A DNA stretch of 37,233 bases from Bacteroidales bacterium (GTDB lineage: Bacteria; Bacteroidota; Bacteroidia; Bacteroidales; Bacteroidaceae). How positions within the stretch are numbered: position 1 is the stretch's first letter; each line of letters starts with the position of its first letter. The notes beneath the pieces are model-generated. The model saw only the letters and a program-made list of their open reading frames with translations, did no database searches and was not told the origin of the DNA. The stretch covers positions 1 through 37,233 of the forward strand of contig SFPF01000015.1 of the NCBI GenBank assembly GCA_004552155.1. The letters run 5' to 3'. The position numbers were made by a program, and so were the translations under genes. Shown here piece by piece: positions 18,698 to 25,802 of the stretch.

Positions 18698-18923
18698 TTG
18701 ACAAAAACAATCGTCCACTTTTTTCTGTTTTTTGCTTGTCCTGTGTGAGCGGTTGGGAACAGACCGCAGCCAGTAGGGGCGTTTTGCAAAACGCCCGGTA
18801 ATCGGTTATCTGCATTAGTCGAGCCTTTCGGTGCACACGGCGGGCGTTTTAAAACGCCCCTACTCCGATAAGGCGAGCCGTTAGGCCCACACAGGACAAG
18901 CGGTTTTGACTGTTTTTGTTCAA
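18698..18923. mobile_element. 226-bp nested palindromic element (MITE-like) between gltB and gltD
   Basis: Three nested pairs of inverted arms are visible. The outer pair is TTGACAAAAACAATC (from 18698) against the complement of GACTGTTTTTGTTCAA (18908-18923). The middle pair is CTTGTCCTGTGTG (18735-18747) and CACACAGGACAAG (18888-18900), perfect over 13 bp. The inner pair, AGTAGGGGCGTTTT (from 18772) and AAAACGCCCCTACT (to 18864), belongs to two arms that are each palindromic. There is no coding sequence. It may act as a non-autonomous mobile repeat and as a structured RNA between the two genes. Confidence 0.75.
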
Positions 18924-18985
18924 TTCACTTCATAAATAAAATCCCCCAAAGCATTATTCACTTAATTCCAATAACATATATCCCC

Positions 18986-20329
18986 GTGGGCAATCCAAAA
19001 GCATTTATGACCATTCCCCGCCGCGAAGCAGGCTATCGCCCCGTGCATGAGCGCGTGGCAGACTTCGGCGAGGTGGAGCAAACCTTGAATTCCAGCGACC
19101 GCCGCTTGCAGGCATCGCGCTGCATGGACTGCGGCGTGCCCTTCTGCCATTGGGCGTGCCCTTTGGGCAACCGTCCGCCGGAGTTTCAAGACGCTATTTA
19201 TAAAGGACGCTGGGAAGAGGCTTACCGCATACTTTCCGCCACCAACGACTTCCCTGAATTTACCGGTCGCATATGCCCCGCGCTGTGCGAGAAAAGCTGC
19301 GTGCTCAAACTAAGTGCCGACGCGCCCGTCACGATTCGCGAAGACGAGTGCGCCGTCATTGAGACAGCCTTTCTCGAAGGCTATGTGCAGCCCGAGCAAC
19401 CGGTACGAAACGGGAAGAAAGTAGCGGTTATCGGGTCGGGTCCTGCCGGCCTTGCCGCCGCCAACCGCTTGAACCGCATGGGTTATGCCGTCACCGTGTT
19501 TGAGAAAGACGAATACGTGGGCGGGTTGCTGCGCTTCGGCATTCCCAACTTTAAGTTGCAAAAGGCTGTCATCGACCGCCGCGTGCGCGTGATGGAGGCT
19601 GAGGGCATAGAGTTCCGCACAGGCCACGCCGTCGCCCTCGACGCGTTGCCCGAAGGCTATGACGCTTGGTGCATCTGCACGGGCACGCCCGATGCCCGCA
19701 ACCTCGACATTCCCGGGCGCGAACTGCGCGGCATTCACTTCGCACTTGAGCTTTTGGCGCAGCAAAACCGCGTGCTCGCCGGCCAGACATTTTCAGAAGA
19801 GCAACGCGTCACAGCCAAGGGCAAGCGCGTGCTCGTAATCGGCGGCGGCGACACAGGCAGCGACTGCATCGGCACTGCCAACCGCCAAGGCGCAGCAAGC
19901 GTGACGCAGATAGAAATAATGCCCAAGCCGCCCGTAGGCAGCAATCCCGCCACGCCGTGGCCGCAGTGGCCGCAGGTGTTCAAAACCACCTCGAGCCACG
20001 AAGAGGGCTGCACGCGCCGCTGGTGCCTCGCCTCCAACCGCTTCCTCGGCTCGCCCGACGGCAGAGTGACGGGCGTAGAAGTGGAGGAAGTGGAATGGCT
20101 GCCCGCAACCGACGGCGGCCGCCCCACGATGCGCCCCACGGGACGCAAGGAAATCATAGAGGCCGACCTCGTGCTGCTCGCCATGGGCTTTTTGCGCCCC
20201 GAGCAAACGCCGCTCGCAGAGGGCGTGTTCCGTGCCGGCGATGCCCGAACGGGCGCATCGCTCGTAGTGCGCTGCATTGCCGACGGCCGCCGCGTGGCTG
20301 ACGAAATCGACGCGTATCTCAATAAGTAA
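18986..20329 (+). CDS. gltD: Glutamate synthase small subunit
   Basis: Passes electrons from NAD(P)H through FAD and iron-sulphur clusters to GltB. The 447-residue protein has N-terminal cluster cysteines in CMDCGVPFCHWAC and CPALCEKSC, the FAD-binding VIGSGPAGLAAA, and the NAD(P)H-binding VIGGGDTGSDC. The C-terminal GDARTGASLVVR binds FAD. The GTG at 18986 is chosen as start because MGNPKAFMTIPRREAGYR matches the usual GltD N-terminus. The frame is intact. A strong terminator follows 18 bp after the stop. Confidence 0.96.
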   Translation: MGNPKAFMTIPRREAGYRPVHERVADFGEVEQTLNSSDRRLQASRCMDCGVPFCHWACPLGNRPPEFQDAIYKGRWEEAYRILSATNDFPEFTGRICPALCEKSCVLKLSADAPVTIREDECAVIETAFLEGYVQPEQPVRNGKKVAVIGSGPAGLAAANRLNRMGYAVTVFEKDEYVGGLLRFGIPNFKLQKAVIDRRVRVMEAEGIEFRTGHAVALDALPEGYDAWCICTGTPDARNLDIPGRELRGIHFALELLAQQNRVLAGQTFSEEQRVTAKGKRVLVIGGGDTGSDCIGTANRQGAASVTQIEIMPKPPVGSNPATPWPQWPQVFKTTSSHEEGCTRRWCLASNRFLGSPDGRVTGVEVEEVEWLPATDGGRPTMRPTGRKEIIEADLVLLAMGFLRPEQTPLAEGVFRAGDARTGASLVVRCIADGRRVADEIDAYLNK

Positions 20330-20347
20330 ATCTTTCAAAACAAATAA

Positions 20348-20400
20348 AAACGCCTCGGGCGCGCCACTCCCATGGTTGGGGTTGCGCGCCCGAGGCGTTT
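20348..20400 (+). terminator. Rho-independent terminator after gltD
   Basis: A perfect 16-bp stem, AAACGCCTCGGGCGCG (20348-20363) and CGCGCCCGAGGCGTTT (20385-20400), with a 21-base loop. Confidence 0.9.
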
Positions 20401-20497
20401 GTTATGCTCGATTATTTCGGACATATTTTTTATTATCCCCTTGATAATTTTCCCTTTCTACTTGATATTTTTTTTTCTATCCTATAAGAAAGTTTTT

Positions 20498-20577
20498 GTT
20501 ACAAAGTTTGTAACACGTATTACAAACTTTGTAACATGTATTAGAAACTTTGTAACAAGCGTTACAAACTTTGTAAC
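20498..20577. promoter_or_regulatory. Four palindromic 16-17 bp sites spaced 21-22 bp
   Basis: GTTACAAAGTTTGTAAC (20498-20514), TTACAAACTTTGTAAC (20520-20535), TTAGAAACTTTGTAAC (20541-20556) and GTTACAAACTTTGTAAC (20561-20577). Each is a dyad of half-site GTTACAAA. Starts are 21-22 bp apart, two turns of the helix, so a dimeric regulator would sit on one face. They lie about 190 bp upstream of cysS in an AT-rich spacer with no convincing gene. Confidence 0.7.
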
Positions 20578-20711
20578 AAACTTTTTCTTAGCAGATAGTA
20601 AAAAATATCTTGCTTACAGTAAAAACTTTCAAGGAGCAACGAAAAATTATCTCCGAGCAAATCGGCGCGTTCTTATAAGTCTCTAAAAACGCTCATATAA
20701 GAAAATATCAG

Positions 20712-20719
20712 TAACTTTG
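20712..20719 (+). promoter_or_regulatory. Bacteroidetes -7 box for cysS
   Basis: TAACTTTG followed by CAGGG matches TAnnTTTG; the cysS ATG is 47 bases downstream. No clear -33 element is seen. Confidence 0.55.
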
Positions 20720-20765
20720 CAGGGACTACGCATTATATAACCACACAATATTATATTTATATCCA

Positions 20766-22175
20766 ATGAACAATCACGACCTGCTCATCTACAATACGCT
20801 CACGCGCACCAAGCAGAAATTCGTGCCCTTGCAGCCCGGGCACGTAGGTATGTACGTTTGCGGACCCACGGTGTATGGCGACGCACATCTCGGACACGCA
20901 CGCCCTGCCGTGACTTTCGACCTCGTGTTCCGCTATCTGAAACATCTTGGCTATAAGGTCCGCTACGTGCGCAACATTACCGACGTGGGACATCTCGAGC
21001 ACGATGCCGACGAAGGCGAAGACAAGATTGCCAAAAAGGCACGCCTCGAACAACTCGAACCGATGGAGGTGGCGCAACACTATACCAATCGTTTCAACGA
21101 CGCGATGAAGAAACTCAACGTGCTGCCGCCCAGCATCGAGCCGCACGCCACGGGACACATCATCGAACAGGAACAGCTTGTGCAGCAGATATTCGATGCC
21201 GGCTACGCCTATGAGTCGAACGGTTCGGTATATTTCGACGTTGAGAAATACAACAAAGACCATCATTACGGCATCCTTTCCGGCCGTAACCTCGACGACG
21301 TGCGCGATGCCAGCCGCGAACTCGACGGCGTGGGCGAGAAGCGCAACCAGGCAGACTTCGCCCTGTGGAAGAAAGCGCAGCCCGAACACATCATGCGTTG
21401 GCCCTCGCCCTGGGGCGACGGCTTCCCCGGCTGGCACTGCGAATGCACGGCCATGGGGCGCAAGTACCTCGGCGACACCTTCGACATACACGGCGGCGGC
21501 CTCGACCTCATCTTCCCCCACCACGAATGTGAAATCGCGCAGGCCGTGGCGGCGCAGGGCAAGCAGATGGTGCGCTACTGGATGCACAACAACATGATTA
21601 CCATCAACGGCAAGAAGATGGGTAAGTCGTACAACAACTTCATCACCCTTGACGAGTTCTTCACGGGCAGCCACCCGCTCCTGCAGCTTCTTCATTCTCC
21701 AGGCGCACTATCGCAGCACCGTCGACTTCTCGAACGAGGCGCTGCAAGCCTCGGCAAAAGGCCTCGAACGCCTTATGGAGGGCATCAAGCAGCTGGAACG
21801 CATCGAGCCGCAGGCTGCAGGCACCATCGGGAAAGAGTTTGCAGAAAAGCTCACCGCAGACTGCTACGCCGCGCTCGACGACGACTTTAACTCGCCCATT
21901 GCCATCAGCCACCTTTTCGATGCCTGCCGCACCATCTCAAGACTGCTTTCAGCACCTTCTGCTTCGACATCCTCGGCCTCGCCTCCGAAGCCAACGGCAA
22001 CGCCGGCCGCGAAGAGGCATTCGGTCAGGCCATCGACCTGCTACTCAACATCCGTGCGCAAGCCAAGGCCAACAAAGACTGGACCACGAGCGACCGTATC
22101 CGCAACGAACTGTCCGCCCTCGGATTTGAGGTGAAAGACACCAAGGACGGCGCAACGTGGCGGCTGAATAAATAA
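20766..22175 (+). pseudogene. cysS: Cysteinyl-tRNA synthetase, with two internal segments missing
   Basis: Charges tRNA-Cys; essential and usually single copy. The HIGH-type motif HLGH is at residues 41-44, KMGKS near 285, and zinc ligands include C32 and the Cys of GWHCECTAM. The reading frame changes twice. At about 21687, GSHPLLQ is followed directly by FFILQAHYRSTV; the family normally has about nine residues between them (like QAYSPMTIR). At about 21937, DACRTI is followed by KTAFSTFCFD, whereas relatives have about 20 extra residues. The rest continues cleanly to GATWRLNK and TAA. Because segments are missing, these are not single-base read errors. An essential gene is unlikely to be dead, so assembly loss is the likely cause. 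Confidence 0.9.
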
Positions 22176-22226
22176 CACTTGTTAGAAATATTACTCGCGT
22201 CCCCGCCTCAATTCGCCAAAAAAGCG

Positions 22227-22234
22227 TAACTTTG
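22227..22234 (+). promoter_or_regulatory. Bacteroidetes -7 box for the tRNA gene
   Basis: TAACTTTG matches TAnnTTTG and lies 13 bases before the tRNA-Leu 5' end. Confidence 0.6.
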
Positions 22235-22246
22235 CCGCTGCAAACC

Positions 22247-22328
22247 GCGCTTGTGGCGAAATTGGTAGACGCGCCAGACTTAGGATCTGGTGTCGCGAGA
22301 CGTGTAGGTTCGAGTCCTATCAGGCGCA
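22247..22328 (+). tRNA. tRNA-Leu (anticodon UAG)
   Basis: Acceptor arms GCGCTTG and CAGGCGC pair over 7 bp with one G-T. The D-arm TGGCGAAATTGGTAGACGC is typical of tRNA-Leu. The anticodon arm CCAGA-CTTAGGA-TCTGG gives anticodon TAG. A long variable arm (TGTCGCGAGACG) and T-arm GTAGG-TTCGAGT-CCTAT follow. The discriminator base is A. CCA is not encoded. Confidence 0.96.
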
Positions 22329-22341
22329 CATATAATAAATG

Positions 22342-22374
22342 GAGGCTGTGTCAAAATTGGCGCAGCCTCTTTGT
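22342..22374 (+). terminator. Terminator after tRNA-Leu
   Basis: An 11-bp stem with G-T pairs (22342-22352 and 22359-22369) is followed by TTTGTTTT. Its left arm GAGGCTGTGTCAAAAT closely resembles the terminal repeat of the element at 22425-22628, so it may derive from the end of a related insertion. Confidence 0.7.
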
Positions 22375-22424
22375 TTTGTAATATATTGAAAAACATTGAA
22401 CTTTCAAGATAGAAGTGCAATTAT

Positions 22425-22628
22425 GGAGCTGTGTCAAAATGAACATTGTTGCAGATGTGCCCCTGAAATGTCGTGCAAATGAGCGCAATCAAGTTTACTT
22501 GAAATGGCGTGCAAATGAGCGCAGTGCCGAACTTGTTCGGGCTATGCCGAGTGCAGCCGACATTATGAAATTGCCGAATGCAGCCGACATTATGAAAAGG
22601 GGCTACATGCACATTTTGACACAGCACC
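22425..22628. mobile_element. 204-bp element with 17-bp terminal inverted repeats
   Basis: Ends are GGAGCTGTGTCAAAATG (22425-22441) and CATTTTGACACAGCACC (22612-22628), 16 of 17 matching when inverted. Inside are two direct repeats: CGTGCAAATGAGCGCA at 22472 and 22508 (36-bp period), and TGCAGCCGACATTATGAAA in two copies within 22545-22597 (27-bp period). A 14-bp palindrome TCAAGTTTACTTGA lies at 22489-22502. There is no transposase. A short open frame spans it (from 22442), but its repeats follow the DNA repeats and I do not call it a gene. Confidence 0.65.
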
Positions 22629-22733
22629 ATGTATTCATGATTTCAAAGATGTGTTAGTTCTCTCCATGGTTAACCTTTGCTTTATACCTTCCTTCACAAT
22701 GAGAGTATAAGACCAGAACACGATTCTTGCAAG

Positions 22734-22817
22734 AAATCTCAAAAAGGTGTATATTTTCATTGCGAAAAATCTCAAAAAGGTGTAGAATATGGCAGTTCAA
22801 AAATCTCAAAAAGGTGC
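22734..22817. repeat. Three copies of AAATCTCAAAAAGGTG at 33-34 bp spacing
   Basis: Copies at 22734, 22767 and 22801, the first two extended by TA. Between them are unrelated 15-18 bp stretches. Three copies are too few and too short for CRISPR, and there are no cas genes. The 33-bp period keeps a minus-strand open frame (22654-22902) with repeated HLFEI, but a real product is doubtful. Confidence 0.7.
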
Positions 22818-22914
22818 AAGCACCGTAGCCATGAAGCGTAAGGTCTATCAGCAACTCCTTGCTTATTAATTTGCAATGGATGATACAAAAAAAGGCAAAC
22901 ATAAAACATTCTTC

Positions 22915-22922
22915 TTACTTTT
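22915..22922 (+). promoter_or_regulatory. Bacteroidetes -7 box for the small acidic protein gene
   Basis: TACTTTTG followed by CAG matches TAnnTTTG, 38 bases before the ATG at 22961. Confidence 0.55.
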
Positions 22923-22960
22923 GCAGAAAGAAAAAATAGACAATCTATAAGAGGACGCTT

Positions 22961-23227
22961 ATGTTATGGATTATTCTTGCTCTTTTCGTTGTGGGCGGTT
23001 TTGTGTATGTCTGTAAGTACGATGATTATCACAATATTTATAATAATCATAATGGTCGCAGGCCTGATAACTCTGCGCACAATTTCTATGAGCAGACAGA
23101 ATATGACAGACCAGATCCCGACTTTGAGGAGTTTACGGAAGAAGAAATTGATTACGACTATATGTTAAGAGAGCAGGAAGAACAAGCCGAAGAAGAATCT
23201 TATTTAGAACACATGCACGATGAATAG
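22961..23227 (+). CDS. Small membrane-anchored acidic protein, unknown function
   Basis: An 88-residue protein not recognised as a known family. Residues 2-18 (LWIILALFVVGGFVYVC) form one membrane segment. It is followed by a tyrosine- and asparagine-rich stretch and a very acidic C-terminal half (DFEEFTEEEIDYDY, EEQAEEES). It has its own promoter box and a terminator whose stem begins within its last codons, which supports a real single-gene unit. A purine-rich AAGAGG lies 12 bases before the ATG. Base composition is lower in GC than neighbouring genes. Confidence 0.65.
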   Translation: MLWIILALFVVGGFVYVCKYDDYHNIYNNHNGRRPDNSAHNFYEQTEYDRPDPDFEEFTEEEIDYDYMLREQEEQAEEESYLEHMHDE

Positions 23228-23422
23228 AAGTCGTGCATGTGTTTTTTCTATTTTAGACCCGATGATAAGGCGTGGAATTTTTAAGATAAATGTTCCTCTC
23301 TTCCTGTAACTCCGCACTGCCCATAGCCCGAGCAGGAAACCTGTGGTGAATAAGCCGATGCTTTCCCATTGTGCGTATATATTATTGTATGCTTGTCCTA
23401 AGGTTTCAATCTGTTTTAGCAT
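23204..23422 (-). CDS. Possible small membrane protein, doubtful
   Basis: A minus-strand open frame from the ATG at 23422 (MLKQIETLGQAYNNIYAQ...) contains one hydrophobic segment (GLFTTGFLLGLWAV) followed by basic residues. It converges on, and runs through, the terminator of the small acidic protein gene. No family is recognised. It is listed because otherwise 23248-23480 has no gene. Confidence 0.25.
   Translation of the reverse strand: MLKQIETLGQAYNNIYAQWESIGLFTTGFLLGLWAVRSYRKRGTFILKIPRLIIGSKIEKTHARLLFIVHVF
23211..23247 (+). terminator. Terminator overlapping the end of the small protein gene
   Basis: Arms ACATGCACGA (23211-23220) and TCGTGCATGT (23231-23240) are perfect inverses, followed by GTTTTTTC. 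The left arm encodes the last residues of the small protein and its TAG stop (23225-23227) is in the 10-base loop. Confidence 0.85.
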
Positions 23423-23484
23423 TATTAAGTATGATAATGCCATTTTGCAGGGGGAAAGTGCGGGGCGCGTTATAAAATAATTCA

Positions 23485-23492
23485 TACCTTTG
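23485..23492 (+). promoter_or_regulatory. Bacteroidetes -7 box for rsmI
   Basis: TACCTTTG then CAGC and the ATG at 23497. If used, the transcript would be leaderless or nearly so. Confidence 0.5.
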
Positions 23493-23496
23493 CAGC

Positions 23497-24134
23497 ATGG
23501 GAAAACTTTATCTCGTGCCCACGCCCGTGGGCAACCTTGGAGACATCACGCTCCGCGCCCTCGAATTGCTCAAGACCGCCGACCTCGTGCTGGCGGAGGA
23601 CACGCGCACGACGGGTATGCTACTCAAGCATTACGACATCAAGGCGCGGCTGCAGTCGCACCATAAGTTCAATGAGCACCAAACGGCAGAGGTGGTGGCA
23701 GAAAGGCTTGCTGCGAGCGATGAAATCGTGGTGCTCGTGTCGGACGCCGGCACGCCGGGCATTAGCGACCCCGGATTTATGCTGGTCCGCGCTTGCGTGG
23801 CGCGCGATGTGGAGGTGCAATGCCTGCCGGGTGCAACGGCGTTCGTGCCGGCCCTGGTGTCGTCGGGCCTTCCCTGCGAGCGGTTTGCCTTCGAGGGCTT
23901 CCTGCCGCAAAAGAAAGGACGCGCCACGCGCCTCGCCGCCCTGGCTGAAGAGCCGCGCACCATGATCATCTACGAATCGCCCTATCGCGTGGCGAAAACC
24001 CTACGCCAACTGGCCGAAGCCTTCGGCCCCGACCGCCGCTGCGCGGCACGCTGGAAGAGGTAGCGGCACATTTCGAAGCCAACGAACCGCGCGGCGAGTT
24101 CGTGCTCATTGTAGAGGGACGGGGCAAGGCATAG
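23497..24134 (+). pseudogene. rsmI: 16S rRNA (cytidine-2'-O)-methyltransferase, with an internal segment missing
   Basis: Methylates C1402 of 16S rRNA using S-adenosylmethionine. The N-terminus GKLYLVPTPVGNLGDITLRAL and motifs AEDTRTTG, SDAGTPGISDPG, LPGATAFVPALVSSGLP and YESPYRVAKTL identify the family. Near 24043 the frame changes. FGPDRRCA is followed by GTLEEVAAHFEANEPRGEFVLIVEG in another frame, ending at TAG (24132-24134). Family members have about 14 residues between these blocks, including the conserved SRExSKLxEE segment. That segment is absent, so about 40-45 bases are missing. Short TGCGC repeats in the expected sequence could have framed the loss. Without the second half the read-through product stops early at 24063. 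Confidence 0.88.
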
Positions 24135-24180
24135 CATACAATATTATATATATAGAATATCGACAAAAAAAATCCATACA

Positions 24181-24943
24181 ATGAAACATCAGATTACACT
24201 TTTGTTGCTGGCCGCGTGCGCACTCGCCTTCACGGCCTGCGACACGAAGAAACAGAAAGACGAGTCGAACGACCTCATGGGCATGATTGACCAAATTCAA
24301 GACGGCTTCCGCCAAATCAACGAGGCGGAGGGGCGCGTGGGCGTGCAGACGAAAGACGGCGGCGCGAACAACAGACAGGCGATTGTGGAGAACATGAACT
24401 TCATACAGCGCACCCTACGCCTCAATCGCGAACTGATTGCCAACCTGCAGCAGCAACTGCGCAACAGCAACCAGACCAATGCCAAGATGAAGAGCACCAT
24501 AGAGGAAATGGCGGCAGGCTTCAATGCCCAGCTCGAAGAAAAGGCGCAGGAAATCGCAGAACTGCGCGCGCAACTCGAAGCCAAGGACATCAAGATTGCC
24601 GAACTCGACGAGCGCGTCACTTCGCTGAACCAAAACGTAGACGAACTCTCGGCCGCCAATGCCGAAAAGGACAAGCACAAAAAAGGAACTCACGGCGCAA
24701 AACATTGTCAAGAGAGGCGACCTCGTGAAGGGCACTGACTTCAACAAGGACTATTTCACGCAAATCGACCTGCGCGTCACGAAAGTAATACGCCTCTATT
24801 CCAAGAGCGCGAAACTCATGACCAATCACCCCGCCGGCTCCTACTCGCTCGACAAGGACGCGCAAGGGCAATACACGCTGCGCATATCCGACCCGCAGAA
24901 GTTTTGGAGCGTGAGCAAATACCTGGTGATTGTGGTGAAATAA
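24181..24943 (+). pseudogene. Coiled-coil lipoprotein of Bacteroidales, with an internal segment missing
   Basis: A lipoprotein signal peptide ends in a lipobox (AFTAC, Cys near residue 20). A long coiled coil follows (INEAEGRVG... to ...LDERVTSLNQNVDELSAANAEKDK). The second frame, from about 24677, encodes TKKELTAQNIVKRGD and a conserved C-terminal domain with SKSAKLMTNHPAGSYSL and SDPQKFWSVSKYLVIVVK. In relatives known to me these parts are joined by about 15-20 residues ending in a YVFGTK-like segment. Here only TKK remains, so about 50-60 bases appear lost. Function unknown; probably anchored to the cell envelope. Located 47 bp after rsmI. Confidence 0.7.
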
Positions 24944-24956
24944 AGAATATCGGGCA

Positions 24957-25770
24957 GTGAAATTCTTTAATCTTATATTAGTGTCCATGCTCTTTGCGGG
25001 CGCAATCTGCTTTTCCTGTTCCGACGACGGCGAAGGTTCGGACGTTCTGCCTTCAACGCCACCCGCCGAAACGAAGCCTTCCGACGGGCAACAAGAGATT
25101 GACAGCCTCGAGGTGTGGTGCACAGGGCATGAAGGCTTGAAGATATACGGCAAACTCTTCTTTCCCAAAGGCAACGATAAGGCTTTGCCGACCGTAATCC
25201 TCTCGCACAGCCATTCGCTCACCCATGAGGCGATGCGCGGCTATGCACGCCTCATTGCCGAGCAAGGTTTCGCCGCCTATTGCTTCGACTTCAGCGGCGG
25301 CAGCAGCAGCTCAAAGAGCGAAGGCAGCACCGACGCGATGACGCTGTTCACGGAAAAGGACGATTTGCAAGGCGTGCTCGGGGAAATATCCAGCCGTAGC
25401 GATGTCGATGCCTCGCGCGTCTTTTTGCTCGGTTCGAGCCTCGGCGGCGTGGCCTCTGCGCTCGTGGCGGAGGACAATCCCGCAGGGCTCCTGGGGCGGC
25501 ATGGGCGGCATGAACTTTATGGACAACGCCTTCGTGCAGGCTTTGGACGGCTACGATATTTATGAGCACATCGGCACTTATCCCGGCGATGTGCTTATTC
25601 TGCAAGGCACCAACGACATTATCGTGCCGCAGGCCTCCATCGAGAAAGCCGCCAGCCGCTATGCGCATTGCACGGTACAGATGAGACAAGGCGCAAACCA
25701 CGGCTTCAATACCGCAGTGATGCCGTTTGTCTATAACTATCTTTCCGAACATACTGCGGCGGCAAAATAA
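24957..25770 (+). pseudogene. Alpha/beta hydrolase lipoprotein, with an internal segment missing
   Basis: Starts with GTG at 24957, 14 bp after the previous gene. A lipoprotein signal (AICFSC) leads into an alpha/beta hydrolase fold: oxyanion region HSHSLTHEAMRGYA, nucleophile motif LGSSLGG, and C-terminal DVLILQGTNDIIVP with the acid residue and GANHGFN with the catalytic His. The frame changes at about 25488, just after ALVAEDNPAG. Relatives have about 30 residues here, starting with a strand like KGLVLLYPAF, before the segment read as GMNFMDNAFV. That stretch is absent, so the lesion is a deletion. Probable role: an esterase or dipeptidyl-peptidase-like hydrolase on the envelope; substrate unknown. 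Confidence 0.78.
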
Positions 25771-25802
25771 TCCATTGGCCGCATGTGAGATAATATAAAA
25801 GA

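Noticed and set aside
14475..18836. Very long open frame antisense to gltB
   Set aside because: A mirror effect of GC-rich codons; the product is low-complexity Ala/Val/His/Arg and matches no family, while gltB is certain.
20372..20686. Open frame of about 104 codons between gltD and cysS with repeated FVT/NFVT
   Set aside because: It starts inside the gltD terminator and the amino-acid repeats simply follow the palindromic DNA repeats; no coding-like codon bias.
22442..22657. Short open frame inside the 204-bp element
   Set aside because: Its repeated CRANER and AADIMK stretches mirror DNA repeats; no promoter or ribosome-binding site seen.
22734..22817. CRISPR-like spacing of three 16-bp repeats
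   Set aside because: Only three short copies, spacers of 15-18 bp and no cas genes.
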